Positions 13,592 to 25,832 are shown, numbered from the stretch's first letter. The stretch: DNA of 64,000 nucleotides from Vibrio anguillarum (GCF_001989995.2 NZ_JAHGUP010000039.1:1-64000), one strand, 5' to 3'. The notes: generated by a model not told the origin, from the letters alone. Made by a program: numbers and translations.

Positions 13592-14223
13592 TTATTTATG
13601 GCGTTCTTTAAGCTTATCAATCACATCACTCAACGCTAATCCTTGGTCTTGCAATAGCACCAATAAGTGATAAATCAAATCAGCAGACTCACACACTAAC
13701 TCCGCCTTATCGCCCGACGTCGCCGCAAGCGCAACTTCAACGCCCTCTTCGCCCACTTTCTGCGAAATACGCTTTGTTCCACGGGCATAAAGGCTAGCGG
13801 TGTAAGAGGAATCAGGGTCGGCACTCTTGCGGGCAGCCAATAGCTGCTCAAGCTGATGAAGCCACACCATTTGAGACTCTTCTTGTGCATCGTTATCCCA
13901 ACAGGTTGTGGTTCCAGTATGGCACGTTGGCCCAATGGGATTCACTTTGACCAATAAAGTGTCATTATCACAATCGAGCGCCATGTTTTTCAACTGTAAC
14001 ACATGACCAGAGGTCTCTCCTTTGGTCCAAAGGCGCTGTTTGCTGCGAGAAAAGAACGTCACTTGGCCTGTTTGCGCGGTTTTTTGCAACGCATCTTGGT
14101 TCATGTAACCCATCATAAGCACTTGACTTGATTGAAAATCTTGCACTATCGCCGGAACAAGGCCATCAACTTTGTTCCAATCAATACGCTCAGAAAGTGC
14201 AACCGCACTCGATACTTGAAAAC

Positions 14224-14227
<4 letters not shown>
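13592..14227 (-). CDS. hisIE: Bifunctional phosphoribosyl-AMP cyclohydrolase / phosphoribosyl-ATP pyrophosphatase
   Basis: HisIE carries out steps 2 and 3 of histidine synthesis: the C-terminal HisE part hydrolyses PR-ATP to PR-AMP and the N-terminal HisI part opens the adenine ring. HisI residues are visible in [17 protein letters not shown] and the metal-binding CDNDTLL and CHTGTTTCW; HisE shows [18 protein letters not shown]. The start at 14227 overlaps the hisF stop by 4 bp (ATGA), which supports it over the open extension to 14401. The length is 211 aa. It is the last gene of the operon. Confidence 0.97.
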
Positions 14228-16391
<2,164 letters not shown>

Positions 16392-16392
<1 letters not shown>

Positions 16393-17465
16393 TACAGTAC
16401 TCCTTTGCTGCTAGGTAGTTCATTGCCTTCCACTTTAATGGCTTGGCGCAATGTGCGGCCAAAAGCCTTAAACAAACTTTCAATAATATGGTGATCATTC
16501 TCGCCACTGGATGAGAGATGTAGCGTACAGGCCAAAGTGTCGGTTAATGAACGGAAGAAGTGATATACCATTTCAGTGGAGAGATCGCCCACTTGCTCAC
16601 GTGTAAAGGTGGCCTCAAATTTCAGATAAGGGCGACCCGATAGATCGAGCGCGCATTGTGCTAAACACTCATCCATCGGCAACGAAAAACCAAAACGACC
16701 AATGCCACGCTTATCGCCTAATGCCTCTTTTAAGGCTTGCCCGAGTGCTAATGCGGTATCTTCAATGGTGTGGTGATCATCAATGTGCAGATCACCATTG
16801 ACGCTCAACTTCAATTGAAAACCACCATGGGTTGCGATTTGGTCAAGCATGTGGTCAAAAAAACCTAACCCCGTTGTAATTTGATTACCACCCGTTTCAT
16901 CCAAATTGACCGCAACTTTAATGTCTGTCTCTTTAGTTGTTCTTACCACTTCGGCGCTGCGCGCTTTCACGGTTAAGTCTTTAACTATTTCACGCCATCC
17001 CATACTTTTCGGATGATATTGAATACCACGGATCGCCATATTTTCAGCCAGTTGCAGGTCGGTTATTCGGTCGCCAATCACCACTGATTGCTGAAAATCG
17101 ACTTTGCCTCCTTGCAGATACTCTTTAACCATCCCCAGTTTGGGTTTGCGGCAAGAGCAATTATCTTTTTCAAAGTGCGGGCAAATCAGCACATCATCAA
17201 AGATCACTCCTTGGGACTGAAAAATGTCCATCATCATCGTATGAGGGGCATCGAAATCCGCTTGAGGATAGCTATCCGTCCCCAGTCCATCTTGGTTGGT
17301 GACCATCACCAGCCGATAACCCGCAGCCTGCAAAGCCAGTAGGCTTGGGATCACATACGGCTCTAGTTTCAGTTTGTCTAAACGATCAACTTGGAAATCG
17401 ACCGGAGGCTCAACAATTAAGGTTCCGTCACGATCAATAAAGAGAATTTTTTGCTGTTTGCTCAC
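16392..17465 (-). CDS. hisB: Bifunctional histidinol-phosphatase / imidazoleglycerol-phosphate dehydratase
   Basis: HisB catalyses steps 6 and 8 of histidine synthesis. The N-terminal HAD phosphatase (about 1-165) has FIDRDGTL and the zinc-binding [15 protein letters not shown]. The C-terminal dehydratase has the two metal-binding [12 protein letters not shown] blocks and the [13 protein letters not shown] end. The 357-aa fused form is typical of gammaproteobacteria. It lies 80 bp from hisC, the largest gap in the operon. Confidence 0.98.
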
Positions 17466-17545
17466 TGGAATATCCTTTTCTATTGGCCAGTAACGTCACT
17501 TAAACGACTGGCTCTTATTCATTTTGGGCTATTTATGGTGCTCGA

Positions 17546-18586
17546 TTACTGATAATAATTGTGAATAAAAGCGAGTGTTTTTTCACACTCTTCACGATTA
17601 CCGATGCTGATCCTCACGCAATTTTCAATCGGAGAATTGCGTAAAATAATGCCGTGATCCCAAGCGGCTTTAAACAATGAATCACCATCGGGAAATTTCA
17701 CTAATAGGTAGTTTCCCCACCCTTCAAACACAGTTAAATTGGACACCATATACAACCCTGCTTGTAAGTAAGCACGGTTTGCATTGAGATCCAACACTTG
17801 GAATTTGGTACGAGCCAGCCCAGCTTCCGATAACGCTTTCACGGCAATGTCTGCTACCGGAATTGGCACGGGATAAGGTGCAATTACCTTCTGCAGCACA
17901 TCAATCAGCTCTTTATTGGCCAAGGTAAAACCGCAGCGCAAACCTGCAAGCGCAAACGCTTTAGATAAGGTGCGTAAAATCGCCAAATTCGGGTATTGCG
18001 CTAATAAATCAACGGTTGAGGCTTCTGGACAAAAATCAATGTAGGCTTCATCCATCACGACAATAGCGCGGTCTTTAGTCATTTCCAGCAAAGCAATAAT
18101 ATCTTGGCGCTTAACCAAATTGCCGGTTGGATTATTAGGACTACAAACGAAGATCAACTTCACGCGGTCCAAATTGGCACGAATGGCTGACAGGTCGAGC
18201 TGCCAATCCGCTGTTAATGGCACAACTTTACGCTCGACACCGAACGTTTCAGCGCTAATCGCGTACATACCATAAGTCGGCGGACAGTATAAAATAGCGT
18301 CTTGATTGGGCTCACAAAATGCGCGGATCAAAAGTTCAATCCCTTCATCGGCACCACGTGAGGTCAACACCTGCTCTGGTTGTACCTTGGCATAAGCCGC
18401 ATACGCATCGATCATAGCTTTAGGTTGGCAATCACTGTAACGGTTCAAACGTACAAAATCGGTTTTGTACTCATTATTGAATGGCGATTCGTTGGCATTG
18501 AGCCACACATCACCACTGCCGCCAATACGGCGAGCCGATAAGTAAGGTTTTAGTGCTTGAATTTGCTTACGAGCCAGTTTTTCCAT
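17546..18586 (-). CDS. hisC: Histidinol-phosphate aminotransferase
   Basis: HisC transaminates imidazole acetol phosphate to histidinol phosphate using glutamate and PLP. This 346-aa fold type I enzyme has the PLP lysine in [13 protein letters not shown], with CSPNNPTGN and [10 protein letters not shown] forming the cofactor pocket. Its ATG overlaps the hisD stop by 1 bp, indicating tight coupling. Downstream is an 80-bp gap to hisB in which I see no promoter or terminator. Confidence 0.98.
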   Translation of the reverse strand: MEKLARKQIQALKPYLSARRIGGSGDVWLNANESPFNNEYKTDFVRLNRYSDCQPKAMIDAYAAYAKVQPEQVLTSRGADEGIELLIRAFCEPNQDAILYCPPTYGMYAISAETFGVERKVVPLTADWQLDLSAIRANLDRVKLIFVCSPNNPTGNLVKRQDIIALLEMTKDRAIVVMDEAYIDFCPEASTVDLLAQYPNLAILRTLSKAFALAGLRCGFTLANKELIDVLQKVIAPYPVPIPVADIAVKALSEAGLARTKFQVLDLNANRAYLQAGLYMVSNLTVFEGWGNYLLVKFPDGDSLFKAAWDHGIILRNSPIENCVRISIGNREECEKTLAFIHNYYQ

Positions 18587-19884
18587 TATTTTTTCGCCTT
18601 TTGCAATTTTTCGACTCGAATGGTGACCGCACGTTTGTGTGCATCCAATCCTTCAGCTTCTGCCATTGTGACCACAGTTGGCGCTAACCCTTGTAAGCCC
18701 TCTGCGCTGAGTTCTTGCACCGTCATGCGCTTACTAAAATCAGCTAAACCAAGGCTAGAATAAGTACGCGTGTAGCCGTATGTTGGCAAAACGTGGTTGG
18801 TACCCGAAGCGTAGTCACCGGCTGATTCTGGTGACCACTCACCTAAGAAAATTGAGCCAGCGTTATCAAGTAACGGCAACAGCTCACGAGGGTTCCGCGT
18901 TTGCACAATTAAGTGCTCAGGGCCGTAGTAGTTCGAGATAGAAACTGCTTGGGTCAAAGACTCAGCGATAATGATCAAACTAGAAGCCAAGGCCTTTTCT
19001 GCAATGGCGGCGCGAGATAAGCTTTTTAGCTGCTTTTGCACTGCATCTGTTACTTGATCGGCAATCACCGCTGAAGGGGTCACTAACACAACTTGTGAAT
19101 CAGGTCCGTGCTCAGCTTGGCTAAGCAGATCAGCCGCGATGAAATCGGCATCAGCCGTATCATCAGCAATCACCAACACTTCCGAAGGACCCGCTGGCAT
19201 ATCAATCGCTGCACCGCGAAAATCATTGCTCACTTGACGTTTTGCTTCTGTCACGTAGGCATTACCGGGGCCGAAGATTTTGTCTACTTTAGCAACGGAT
19301 TTAGTCCCATAAGCCATTGCTGCAATCGCTTGACCACCACCAATGTTGTACACCTCATCAATGTTACACAGCTTGGCCACGTAGAGGATTTCGTCCGCAA
19401 TCGGTGGCGGTGAGCAGAGCACCACTTTACGACACCCTACAATTTGTGCAGGAACACCCAACATTAATACGGTAGAAGGTAAAGGCGCACTGCCTCCGGG
19501 AATGTACAAGCCCACCGTATTAATTGGACGCGTGACTTGTTCACACACTACTCCCGGCTGCGTTTCCACTTTGATCGGTTGCAGCTTTTGTGCTTTATGG
19601 AACTTAGTAATGTTCTCATAAGCTTGTTGAAGCGCTCGTTTCATCTTGTCAGAAAGACGCTCACACGCCGCATCAATCTCACCACTTGAGACGCGAATTG
19701 AATCCGGTTTCACGCGGTCAAATTTTTCAGTTAACTCAATTAAAGCTTGGTCACCTTGCGCTTTTACCTGCGCAATCACGGCGCTCACGGCAGCAGTGAC
19801 ATTGGCTCCTTCAGTAATGGCCGGGCGTTCTAAAATTGAATCTTGCTGAGTTTCACTCAACGATTGCCAAACGACAGTTCTCAT
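18586..19884 (-). CDS. hisD: Histidinol dehydrogenase
   Basis: HisD oxidises histidinol to histidine in two NAD-dependent steps with bound zinc. The 432-aa protein shows [18 protein letters not shown], the [10 protein letters not shown] nucleotide segment, [10 protein letters not shown] and YGPEHLIV with zinc and catalytic residues, and [15 protein letters not shown]. It follows hisG after 5 bp, in the standard hisGDCBHAFI order. Confidence 0.98.
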   Translation of the reverse strand: MRTVVWQSLSETQQDSILERPAITEGANVTAAVSAVIAQVKAQGDQALIELTEKFDRVKPDSIRVSSGEIDAACERLSDKMKRALQQAYENITKFHKAQKLQPIKVETQPGVVCEQVTRPINTVGLYIPGGSAPLPSTVLMLGVPAQIVGCRKVVLCSPPPIADEILYVAKLCNIDEVYNIGGGQAIAAMAYGTKSVAKVDKIFGPGNAYVTEAKRQVSNDFRGAAIDMPAGPSEVLVIADDTADADFIAADLLSQAEHGPDSQVVLVTPSAVIADQVTDAVQKQLKSLSRAAIAEKALASSLIIIAESLTQAVSISNYYGPEHLIVQTRNPRELLPLLDNAGSIFLGEWSPESAGDYASGTNHVLPTYGYTRTYSSLGLADFSKRMTVQELSAEGLQGLAPTVVTMAEAEGLDAHKRAVTIRVEKLQKAKK

Positions 19885-19889
19885 CGCCG

Positions 19890-20786
19890 TTACTCCATCA
19901 TTTTATCGATAGGTAAAACCAAAATAGAACTCGCCCCTAATGCTTTTAGGCGCTCCATGGTTTCCCAAAATAGGTTCTCGGTACTGACCACATGTACTGC
20001 AACGCGATTTTTCTCCGCCGATAAAGGCAGCACTGTTGGGTCTTCCGCTCCCGGAAGTAAGTCTTTAATCGCTTCTAATTGATCAACCGGGGCATGCAGC
20101 ATGATGTATTTGGACTCTTTGGCTTGAATCACGCCTTGCATACGCGTCAATAAACGAGCAATCAATGCTTGCTTATCTTCACTGAATTCACCTTGACGCT
20201 GAATGAGTGTTGCTTTGGATTGGAAGATAACTTCAGCCTCTTTGAGACCATTCGCTTCTAATGTTGCGCCGGTAGAAACAAGGTCAGCAATCGCATCAGC
20301 TAAGCCAGCTCGTGGCGCAACCTCAACAGAGCCTGTGAGCACACAAGTGCTAAAATCAATGCCCTTTTCATCCATGTACGCTTTGAGTAGCTGCGGATAA
20401 GTTGTGGCGATGCGTTTACCCGCCAAATCTTGAGGACCGTTGTATTGCTGATCTTTATTGATCGCGATGGATAAGCGGCAGCCGCCAAAATCAAGACGGC
20501 GCAGTGAAACAAACTCACTTTTCTTATTTTGCGACAAGCGTTCTAAACGCACCTCTTCCAGTTCATTCTCACCAATGAAACCGAGATCAACCACACCGTC
20601 CATCACCAGCCCGGGTATGTCGTCATCACGCACTAGCAGTAGGTCGATCGGCATATTGAGAGAGTGAACGACAAGACGCTCACCCATGATATTGAATTTC
20701 ACGCCGCATTTTTTAAGTAGGTCTTGGCACTCTGAGCTCAAGCGGCCTTTCTTCTGGATGGCAATTCTTAGGCGTTGTGTTTGCAT
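19890..20786 (-). CDS. hisG: ATP phosphoribosyltransferase (long form)
   Basis: HisG commits PRPP and ATP to histidine synthesis and is feedback-inhibited by histidine. The 298-aa long form has the PRPP-binding [14 protein letters not shown] motif and a C-terminal ACT-like regulatory domain, so no HisZ is needed. I chose the ATG at 20786, which has AGGGAAATTGTC upstream and gives the [16 protein letters not shown] start, over the open extension to 20804. It is the first structural gene and lies 60 bp after the attenuator. Confidence 0.98.
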   Translation of the reverse strand: MQTQRLRIAIQKKGRLSSECQDLLKKCGVKFNIMGERLVVHSLNMPIDLLLVRDDDIPGLVMDGVVDLGFIGENELEEVRLERLSQNKKSEFVSLRRLDFGGCRLSIAINKDQQYNGPQDLAGKRIATTYPQLLKAYMDEKGIDFSTCVLTGSVEVAPRAGLADAIADLVSTGATLEANGLKEAEVIFQSKATLIQRQGEFSEDKQALIARLLTRMQGVIQAKESKYIMLHAPVDQLEAIKDLLPGAEDPTVLPLSAEKNRVAVHVVSTENLFWETMERLKALGASSILVLPIDKMME

Positions 20787-20842
20787 GACAATTTCCCTGT
20801 GCAATGTATTGAATGTATTTGGAATTGAGTTAAAGCAAAATG

Positions 20843-20883
20843 AAAAAACCCTCGGGAGATTTGCGTTCTCCCGAGGGTTTTAA
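20843..20883 (-). terminator. his attenuator terminator hairpin
   Basis: On the minus strand an 11-bp perfect stem CCCTCGGGAGA/TCTCCCGAGGG with a 7-nt loop is followed by six T. It lies between hisL and hisG, so it ends transcription prematurely when histidyl-tRNA is plentiful. Confidence 0.95.
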
Positions 20884-20935
20884 TCTAAATGCTTTGACTT
20901 AACCACCGGGAGTTTCCTGCCTCCCGGGTATGCGT
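20884..20935 (-). promoter_or_regulatory. his attenuator pause and antiterminator segments
   Basis: Downstream of the leader peptide the minus strand can form a pause hairpin CCGGGAG/CTCCCGG (20907-20928). Its right arm CTCCCG is also complementary to CGGGAG in the left arm of the terminator. These alternative 1:2, 2:3 and 3:4 pairings are those expected of ribosome-mediated attenuation. Confidence 0.85.
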
Positions 20936-20951
20936 ACATCTCCCCGAAAGA

Positions 20952-20999
20952 TTATTTAGGGTGATGGTGATGATGAATGTTCATTACAAAATTACGCAT
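20952..20999 (-). CDS. hisL: his operon leader peptide
   Basis: This 15-codon frame encodes MRNFVMNIHHHHHPK, with five consecutive His codons just before the pause hairpin. An internal ATG at codon 6 could also be used; an AAGT-rich stretch precedes the first ATG and no strong ribosome site is visible. The peptide is the sensor of histidyl-tRNA level: ribosome stalling on the His run favours the antiterminator. E. coli HisL has seven His residues in a comparable place. Confidence 0.92.
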   Translation of the reverse strand: MRNFVMNIHHHHHPK

Positions 21000-21115
21000 A
21001 CTTATCAGCTCTTATTGGTTTGCTGTCTTGACTCCACACTAACCAAGCTGATGTTCTTTTTCAACTAAAAATTTTGCTTTTTTAAAATCTTTTTTCGCCG
21101 TCGTGCACCAGTAAT

Positions 21116-21143
21116 AAAAAAGGGAAACTTTCGTTTCCCTTTT
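21116..21143 (-). terminator. Terminator after NhaC-family gene
   Basis: A 10-bp perfect stem AAAGGGAAAC/GTTTCCCTTT with a GAAA-type tetraloop on the minus strand runs into TTTTTTATT. It ends the antiporter unit upstream of the his promoter. Confidence 0.9.
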
Positions 21144-21169
21144 ATCAACTCCATTTAACCAAAATACGG

Positions 21170-22771
21170 CTACAACGTCTCGCAATGTGTCATTTTTGAT
21201 TTCGCCATAGCGGCCATAATCATGCACACAATGATAAATGCAACAGAAGCACAAGCCAACGAGATCAGCACTGACGCTGTCATTCCTAAAACAACAAAAC
21301 CGACACTCGAAACCAAGGCCGTAGCCAGTGCATACGGCAATTGTGTCGCAACGTGATCGATATGGTTACAACGCGCGCCTGTCGACGATAAAATGGTGGT
21401 GTCAGAAATAGGAGAACAGTGGTCACCAAAAACGGAACCGGCGAGCACCGCGCTCAGCATCGGGAGTATTAGAGCGATATCGGTCGCCGCAGCCATATCT
21501 CCAGCAATGGGCAACATGATGCCAAACGTTCCCCAAGAAGTGCCTGTTGAAAATGCCATCACACCCGATAGTAAGAATAAGATGACTGGTAGCCAATGCG
21601 GATCAATATTACCTTGAACCAAAGATGACATATACGCACCGGTTTTCATGTCCCCAATAACAGAGCCAATTGTCCAGGCAAAAATCAGGATCAAAATCGC
21701 ACCAAACATCGATTTAGCACCGATCCACAATGTATTACTGATGTCATTCATTGGCAGCTTTTGCTTAAACACGGTAAACAGAGCCATCGCCAAGCCAACT
21801 AGCCCGCCGTAAATCAATGAAGCGCCGACATTGGTGTTTTCAAACGCACCCAGTAGATCAAATGCTTTACCGTCTGCGGCTAAAGATTGACCACCCGTAA
21901 ATAACATGGCTGAAACCGTTGCAATGATGAGTAATACGATAGGCAGAACCAGATCCAACACTTTGCCATGTTCGCTCTCTTTGATATCAAGCTCTTCATT
22001 TAACTCATGTGCGTCTTGGCTATCGTTTTCATTTGCGTCGTCAAATCCACGGCCTTGGGAGGCATTAATTTCATGCTGGCGCATTTGACCAATATCTAAT
22101 TGGAACCACACCACCGCAAACACCATCAGTAATGCAAAAATGGCATAAAAATTCATTGGTACTAAACGCATGTACGCGCCCAATGCCGAATATTCGGTAA
22201 TCCCGTGAGAAACGAGAATACCGCCAATAATCGTCATAATGTACGCGCCCCAGCTAGAAGCTGGCATCACAACGCACATTGGTGCTGCAGTTGAATCAAG
22301 GATATAGGCAAGTTTAGCGCGAGATACATAAAAGCGGTCAGTCACAGGGCGAGAAATAGAACCTACGGCTAAACTGTTAAAATAATCATCAACGAAAATA
22401 AACACACCCAAAAATGCCGCCAGCAGTTTTGAGCCACGTTTACTTTTTACGCGGACTTGTGCCCATTCGGCAAAAGCACGAGTACCGCCAGACAAAGTTA
22501 ATAGCGCGGTCATCATACCTAATAAAAGCAAAAACCCGACGATACTCATATTCCAAGTGTTAATGCCGCCATCAGCAACAAAGACGCTTGATACCTTAGT
22601 AGCAACATAACTGAATGCACTACCAAAAGAATAATCCGCGAGTAATACCGCGCCTAATACAATACCGACACCTAATGAAACAAGCACTCTGCGTGTAAGA
22701 ACAGCCAAACTTAATGCTACCAGAGGCGGTAACAGCGACAGAGGAGATGATGCAAAATCGATTAAATTCAT
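21170..22771 (-). CDS. Na+/H+ antiporter, NhaC family
   Basis: This 533-aa polytopic membrane protein of the NhaC/ArsB-like transporter family probably exchanges Na+ for H+ across the inner membrane. About 11 hydrophobic segments are visible. Charged family motifs include VDDYFNSLAVGSISRPVTD, with acidic residues inside a membrane helix, and FGDHCSPISDTTILSSTGA near the C-terminal half. A charged cytoplasmic loop rich in Asp/Glu lies at about 225-260. The start at 22771 has GAAGATC before it; a TTG three codons earlier is also possible. It is a single gene with its own terminator. The substrate is inferred from family membership only. Confidence 0.85.
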   Translation of the reverse strand: MNLIDFASSPLSLLPPLVALSLAVLTRRVLVSLGVGIVLGAVLLADYSFGSAFSYVATKVSSVFVADGGINTWNMSIVGFLLLLGMMTALLTLSGGTRAFAEWAQVRVKSKRGSKLLAAFLGVFIFVDDYFNSLAVGSISRPVTDRFYVSRAKLAYILDSTAAPMCVVMPASSWGAYIMTIIGGILVSHGITEYSALGAYMRLVPMNFYAIFALLMVFAVVWFQLDIGQMRQHEINASQGRGFDDANENDSQDAHELNEELDIKESEHGKVLDLVLPIVLLIIATVSAMLFTGGQSLAADGKAFDLLGAFENTNVGASLIYGGLVGLAMALFTVFKQKLPMNDISNTLWIGAKSMFGAILILIFAWTIGSVIGDMKTGAYMSSLVQGNIDPHWLPVILFLLSGVMAFSTGTSWGTFGIMLPIAGDMAAATDIALILPMLSAVLAGSVFGDHCSPISDTTILSSTGARCNHIDHVATQLPYALATALVSSVGFVVLGMTASVLISLACASVAFIIVCMIMAAMAKSKMTHCETL

Positions 22772-23489
22772 GATCTTCAAAAACCAGTAAGTAAATGGTT
22801 AGAGATCTACTGCAGACAAATTACAGGCTAAGGTAACCATGTAATTCATGTTGAACTAAGCGAAAGGGAAGCGAACACTTCACCCAACCCTACAGTAGCG
22901 CTCCATAGTTTAAAAAAAGAATAGACTATGGCAGTGTTGTTCCTATTCGAATACAACCCCAGCAAGCTGCTTTAATGTGCATACTTACTTCGGCGATAAA
23001 ACCTTTCACTTTTGTTCATTGGCATTACCCCAACAGAAGTTACTATTTTTTACCGCACCTCTACGTCAAAGAAAGTACAATAAATCACCGTTATTAAGTC
23101 ATTTTAACAATGATAAATGTCTTACTTCGCTTTAGGTAAATGACATTGTACTTAACAACGAATGCATTGCAACCGATCATGTCATCAAAGTGCATCAATT
23201 ATTGGTCACATTCATTAAGAAACATTGAGACTTCTTTCATAATGTGGTGCAATGAATATCACGAAGATTATAATAAAAAACATTAATTATAAGTCTATCT
23301 AAAAATCATTGATGATCTTCTTGATACTACTACTTATGTATGAAATTAGCTCATCACTAACAAGTTCATATTTTTTTGATTTTTATTTATCTATAAAATT
23401 TTCATTAATATTTGAATCTAATATTGTAAGTACCAATTCAGCAGTTTATTATTGCTGTGTCGACTAAATTAAATCAAATAGGAATAGTC
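22772..23489. other. Long AT-rich region upstream of hns
   Basis: This 718-bp gap lies between the antiporter and the divergent hns gene. The last 250 bp are extremely AT-rich with many A/T tracts, which favours DNA curvature and self-binding by H-NS (autorepression is known for the family). No open frame, tRNA or clear RNA gene is visible. A GTG extension of the hns frame at 23457 lacks a ribosome site. Confidence 0.5.
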
Positions 23490-23903
23490 ATGTCTGAATT
23501 AACAAAAACTCTACTTAATATTCGTAGCCTACGCGCTTTTTCTCGTGAACTCACTCTAGAGCAGCTTGAAGAAGCACTAGATAAATTAACGATCGTTGTT
23601 CAAGAACGCAGAGAAGCGGAAGAAGAAGAACGCTCTGCTCGCGCAGAACAAGAAGCGAAGCTGGCTGCGATTGCAGAACAGATTGCCAAAGACGGTATTG
23701 ATGTAAGCGCATTAATTTCTGCACTTTCTGGTGAAACTAAGAACAAAGTTAAAGTTCAAGGCAAACGCGCACCTCGTCCAGCAAAATACAAATATCTTGA
23801 TGCCAATGGCCAAGAAAAAACATGGACAGGTCAAGGTCGCACACCTTCTGCAATTCAAGAGCAACTTGATGCAGGTAAATCTCTAGAAGAATTCGAGATT
23901 TAA
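23490..23903 (+). CDS. hns: H-NS family nucleoid protein (VicH type)
   Basis: H-NS is a nucleoid protein that silences AT-rich and horizontally acquired genes. The 137-aa chain has an N-terminal oligomerisation helix region (about 1-65) with a strong heptad and Glu/Arg-rich coiled coil, a flexible linker, and a C-terminal domain. The DNA-binding loop TWTGQGRTP is near residue 112 and matches the core H-NS TWTGQGR motif. I chose the ATG at 23490 because AATAGGAATAGTC precedes it. The Vibrio cholerae homologue is VicH. Its gene is followed by a bidirectional terminator shared with gsk. Confidence 0.95.
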   Translation: MSELTKTLLNIRSLRAFSRELTLEQLEEALDKLTIVVQERREAEEEERSARAEQEAKLAAIAEQIAKDGIDVSALISALSGETKNKVKVQGKRAPRPAKYKYLDANGQEKTWTGQGRTPSAIQEQLDAGKSLEEFEI

Positions 23904-23918
23904 TAACTCTTTAGCAAA

Positions 23919-23947
23919 TAAAAAGGCTCCTAACGGAGCCTTTTTAT
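23919..23947. terminator. Bidirectional terminator hns/gsk
   Basis: A stem AAAAAGGCTCC/GGAGCCTTTTT with a TAAC loop separates convergent hns and gsk, with A/T tracts on both sides. Confidence 0.9.
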
Positions 23948-23959
23948 TATTTTAATCTT

Positions 23960-25264
23960 TTATCTTTCCCAATACGCTTCTTCTAAGCTGTCTTCACGTT
24001 CAGGTAAACCACGTGACAGACGAGGTGAATGCTGGGCTAGCACCTCATAACTGGCACGGTTGGAATATTTGCAAACTTGCGAGAAGGATGAATAGGTTAA
24101 AAAGTTATTCTGATGCTTGCTCGAATTAGGGACGTTCTCTTTATGATATTTATTGGCTGCCATATCATGCAGCAATGCCGATAACGCCGCATCTCCCGCA
24201 CCATTAGTATTTTTAATTTTCTCAGGTCCACCCATATACGGTGAAATATGAGAATAAACACGTATCGGATTTTCACAACTTATTTTTGATGCTGGGCGAC
24301 TAAATTCATAACGATTGAATTCAGCAATAGAACCAGGTAATAGTGGCAACGATGTTTCACGTTTCGCCGCATCTTCAGTATATCCTGCCATAAATAAACC
24401 GACTGGGCCTGCGGTGCATAATACAAGATCAACCCAATTTAAGGCTTTATTTGACGCTGCAAGGGGATCACTTTCCCCGGTTAATGCTTCGGCTTCATCT
24501 TCATTCATGGCAACAACAGTGACATGATCACGCAAAAAATTTTGCCAAAATTGAGGGTCATCTTGAATAACAAATTTAGTACCTAAGGTTAAAACAACAG
24601 GTACATCATATTTCTTAGCATATTCAATCGCTCTCATTGTTGCCTCTGGCATTGGATCACCAGTTTTGCAGCGAATTAAATAAGCAGTCAGTACTAAGGC
24701 TGAAGCACTTTTAAATATTTTTTCTGGAACACTTTCTGCGCGAAGTTGGTTCATTTGCCCTTCACTAATAGCAAAGGTTCTTTCTCCATCCTCTGTGATC
24801 AAGGCAAAGCAGCGCCCAATCGCTCCATCGACCGCTTGTAAATAATTCAGATCCATCCGACTTGATGTATTACATAAATAACGATAACCGTAGCTACCAA
24901 TTTTTATATCTTGGCTCATCACACCTAACAACGTTGAGCGATCATCTGCCAGCACCGAATAATTGTGTAATGTGTTGCCAATCGTTCCCCCAGCATATTC
25001 GTTAGTAATCAGACCATTTTGTTTGAGCTCAGTGTACAAAGCTTCGGCCTTCTGATCGTCAATCACTAACGAATGGCCTTTACTAAGCTCATATTTTTCG
25101 ATGAGGTCAGTATTTACTTTCGCTTCTATATCCACCAAGGTCTGGTCGATACCAATAATATGTGTACGTGACATTTTTTTATTTTCTTGTGCTTGGATAA
25201 CAAGTGGGTCACGTGCATGAACAGGAAAGTAATGCTTTGATTTGCGTTGGCCAGGAAATTTCAT
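23960..25264 (-). CDS. gsk: Inosine-guanosine kinase
   Basis: Gsk phosphorylates inosine and guanosine with ATP in purine salvage. It belongs to the PfkB/ribokinase family. The 434-aa length equals that of E. coli Gsk and the MKFPGQRKSKHYFPVHARDP start matches it. The catalytic GAGD lies in TNGAGDAALSALLHD. Other landmarks are GGTIGNTLHNYSVLADDR and VVAMNEDEAEALTGESDPL. A good -10 hexamer abutted by a PurR-like box lies about 75 bp upstream. The ribosome site is weak. Confidence 0.96.
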   Translation of the reverse strand: MKFPGQRKSKHYFPVHARDPLVIQAQENKKMSRTHIIGIDQTLVDIEAKVNTDLIEKYELSKGHSLVIDDQKAEALYTELKQNGLITNEYAGGTIGNTLHNYSVLADDRSTLLGVMSQDIKIGSYGYRYLCNTSSRMDLNYLQAVDGAIGRCFALITEDGERTFAISEGQMNQLRAESVPEKIFKSASALVLTAYLIRCKTGDPMPEATMRAIEYAKKYDVPVVLTLGTKFVIQDDPQFWQNFLRDHVTVVAMNEDEAEALTGESDPLAASNKALNWVDLVLCTAGPVGLFMAGYTEDAAKRETSLPLLPGSIAEFNRYEFSRPASKISCENPIRVYSHISPYMGGPEKIKNTNGAGDAALSALLHDMAANKYHKENVPNSSKHQNNFLTYSSFSQVCKYSNRASYEVLAQHSPRLSRGLPEREDSLEEAYWER

Positions 25265-25336
25265 AACGTCAGTCTGAGTAGAGGAGAAAAAGATGCGCGA
25301 TTCTACCGCGCACCCATTAGCGCGGCAACTAAGGCA

Positions 25337-25357
25337 ATTATAGCAAACGTTTGCTCT
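25337..25357 (-). promoter_or_regulatory. gsk promoter -10 with overlapping PurR-like operator
   Basis: The perfect palindrome GCAAACGTTTGC (25343-25354) is the core of the PurR consensus. On the minus strand it is followed directly by TATAAT (25337-25342), a perfect -10. The box therefore occupies the spacer of the presumed gsk promoter. The -35 is poor. Repression of gsk by PurR plus purine is an inference from this geometry. Confidence 0.75.
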
Positions 25358-25366
25358 TGATTATTT

Positions 25367-25636
25367 TTATTCACCTTCCATAAAGCTGAGATCAGGTAAC
25401 CTATCTAAATGCTCTGAATAGCGTTTTAGGTCAAATTGCCCTTCGTTTTTCATCACATCAAAAATCTCAATTGCAAGCGCACAAGCAATAGAGGCAACGG
25501 CATCCTCCCTTGAGTGACCTGTCATCATCAAGCGCATCAAGGTTTCTTTGACCTTTAACGGATTTCCGTCCGCGAGTTGATTCTCTACTGTTTCGATGAG
25601 AAATGCGTCATCCATAATCTGATTGTCATCTTGCAT
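25367..25636 (-). CDS. Conserved hypothetical protein, 89 aa
   Basis: I do not recognise a named family. The 89-aa acidic soluble protein is predicted mostly helical, with a central GHSREDAVASIACALAIEIFDVM segment; a G-x-S-R-x-E/D-A pattern followed by a helix is seen in several small proteobacterial unknown proteins. There is no signal peptide, Cys pair or membrane segment. AAGG precedes the ATG at suitable distance and the frame has normal codon use, supporting a real gene. It is divergent from mnmA, and the gsk promoter/operator lies just beyond its stop, so co-transcription with gsk is possible. Confidence 0.7.
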   Translation of the reverse strand: MQDDNQIMDDAFLIETVENQLADGNPLKVKETLMRLMMTGHSREDAVASIACALAIEIFDVMKNEGQFDLKRYSEHLDRLPDLSFMEGE

Positions 25637-25832
25637 TTTGTGGCCTTTTATTACGCTTTAAAATGGCACGCACTATGCCATAAGCCATTGTAGAATTCTA
25701 AAACTAATTTCTGCTGACATTGACAGATACGACGCCAATTAAACCAGATAGAAGTGTGATTGCTGTCTCGGATCTGTCGCGACGAAAATCTTTCTGCTAG
25801 AATCTGCGACCAAGTCAATTGAGTGGTATTAA

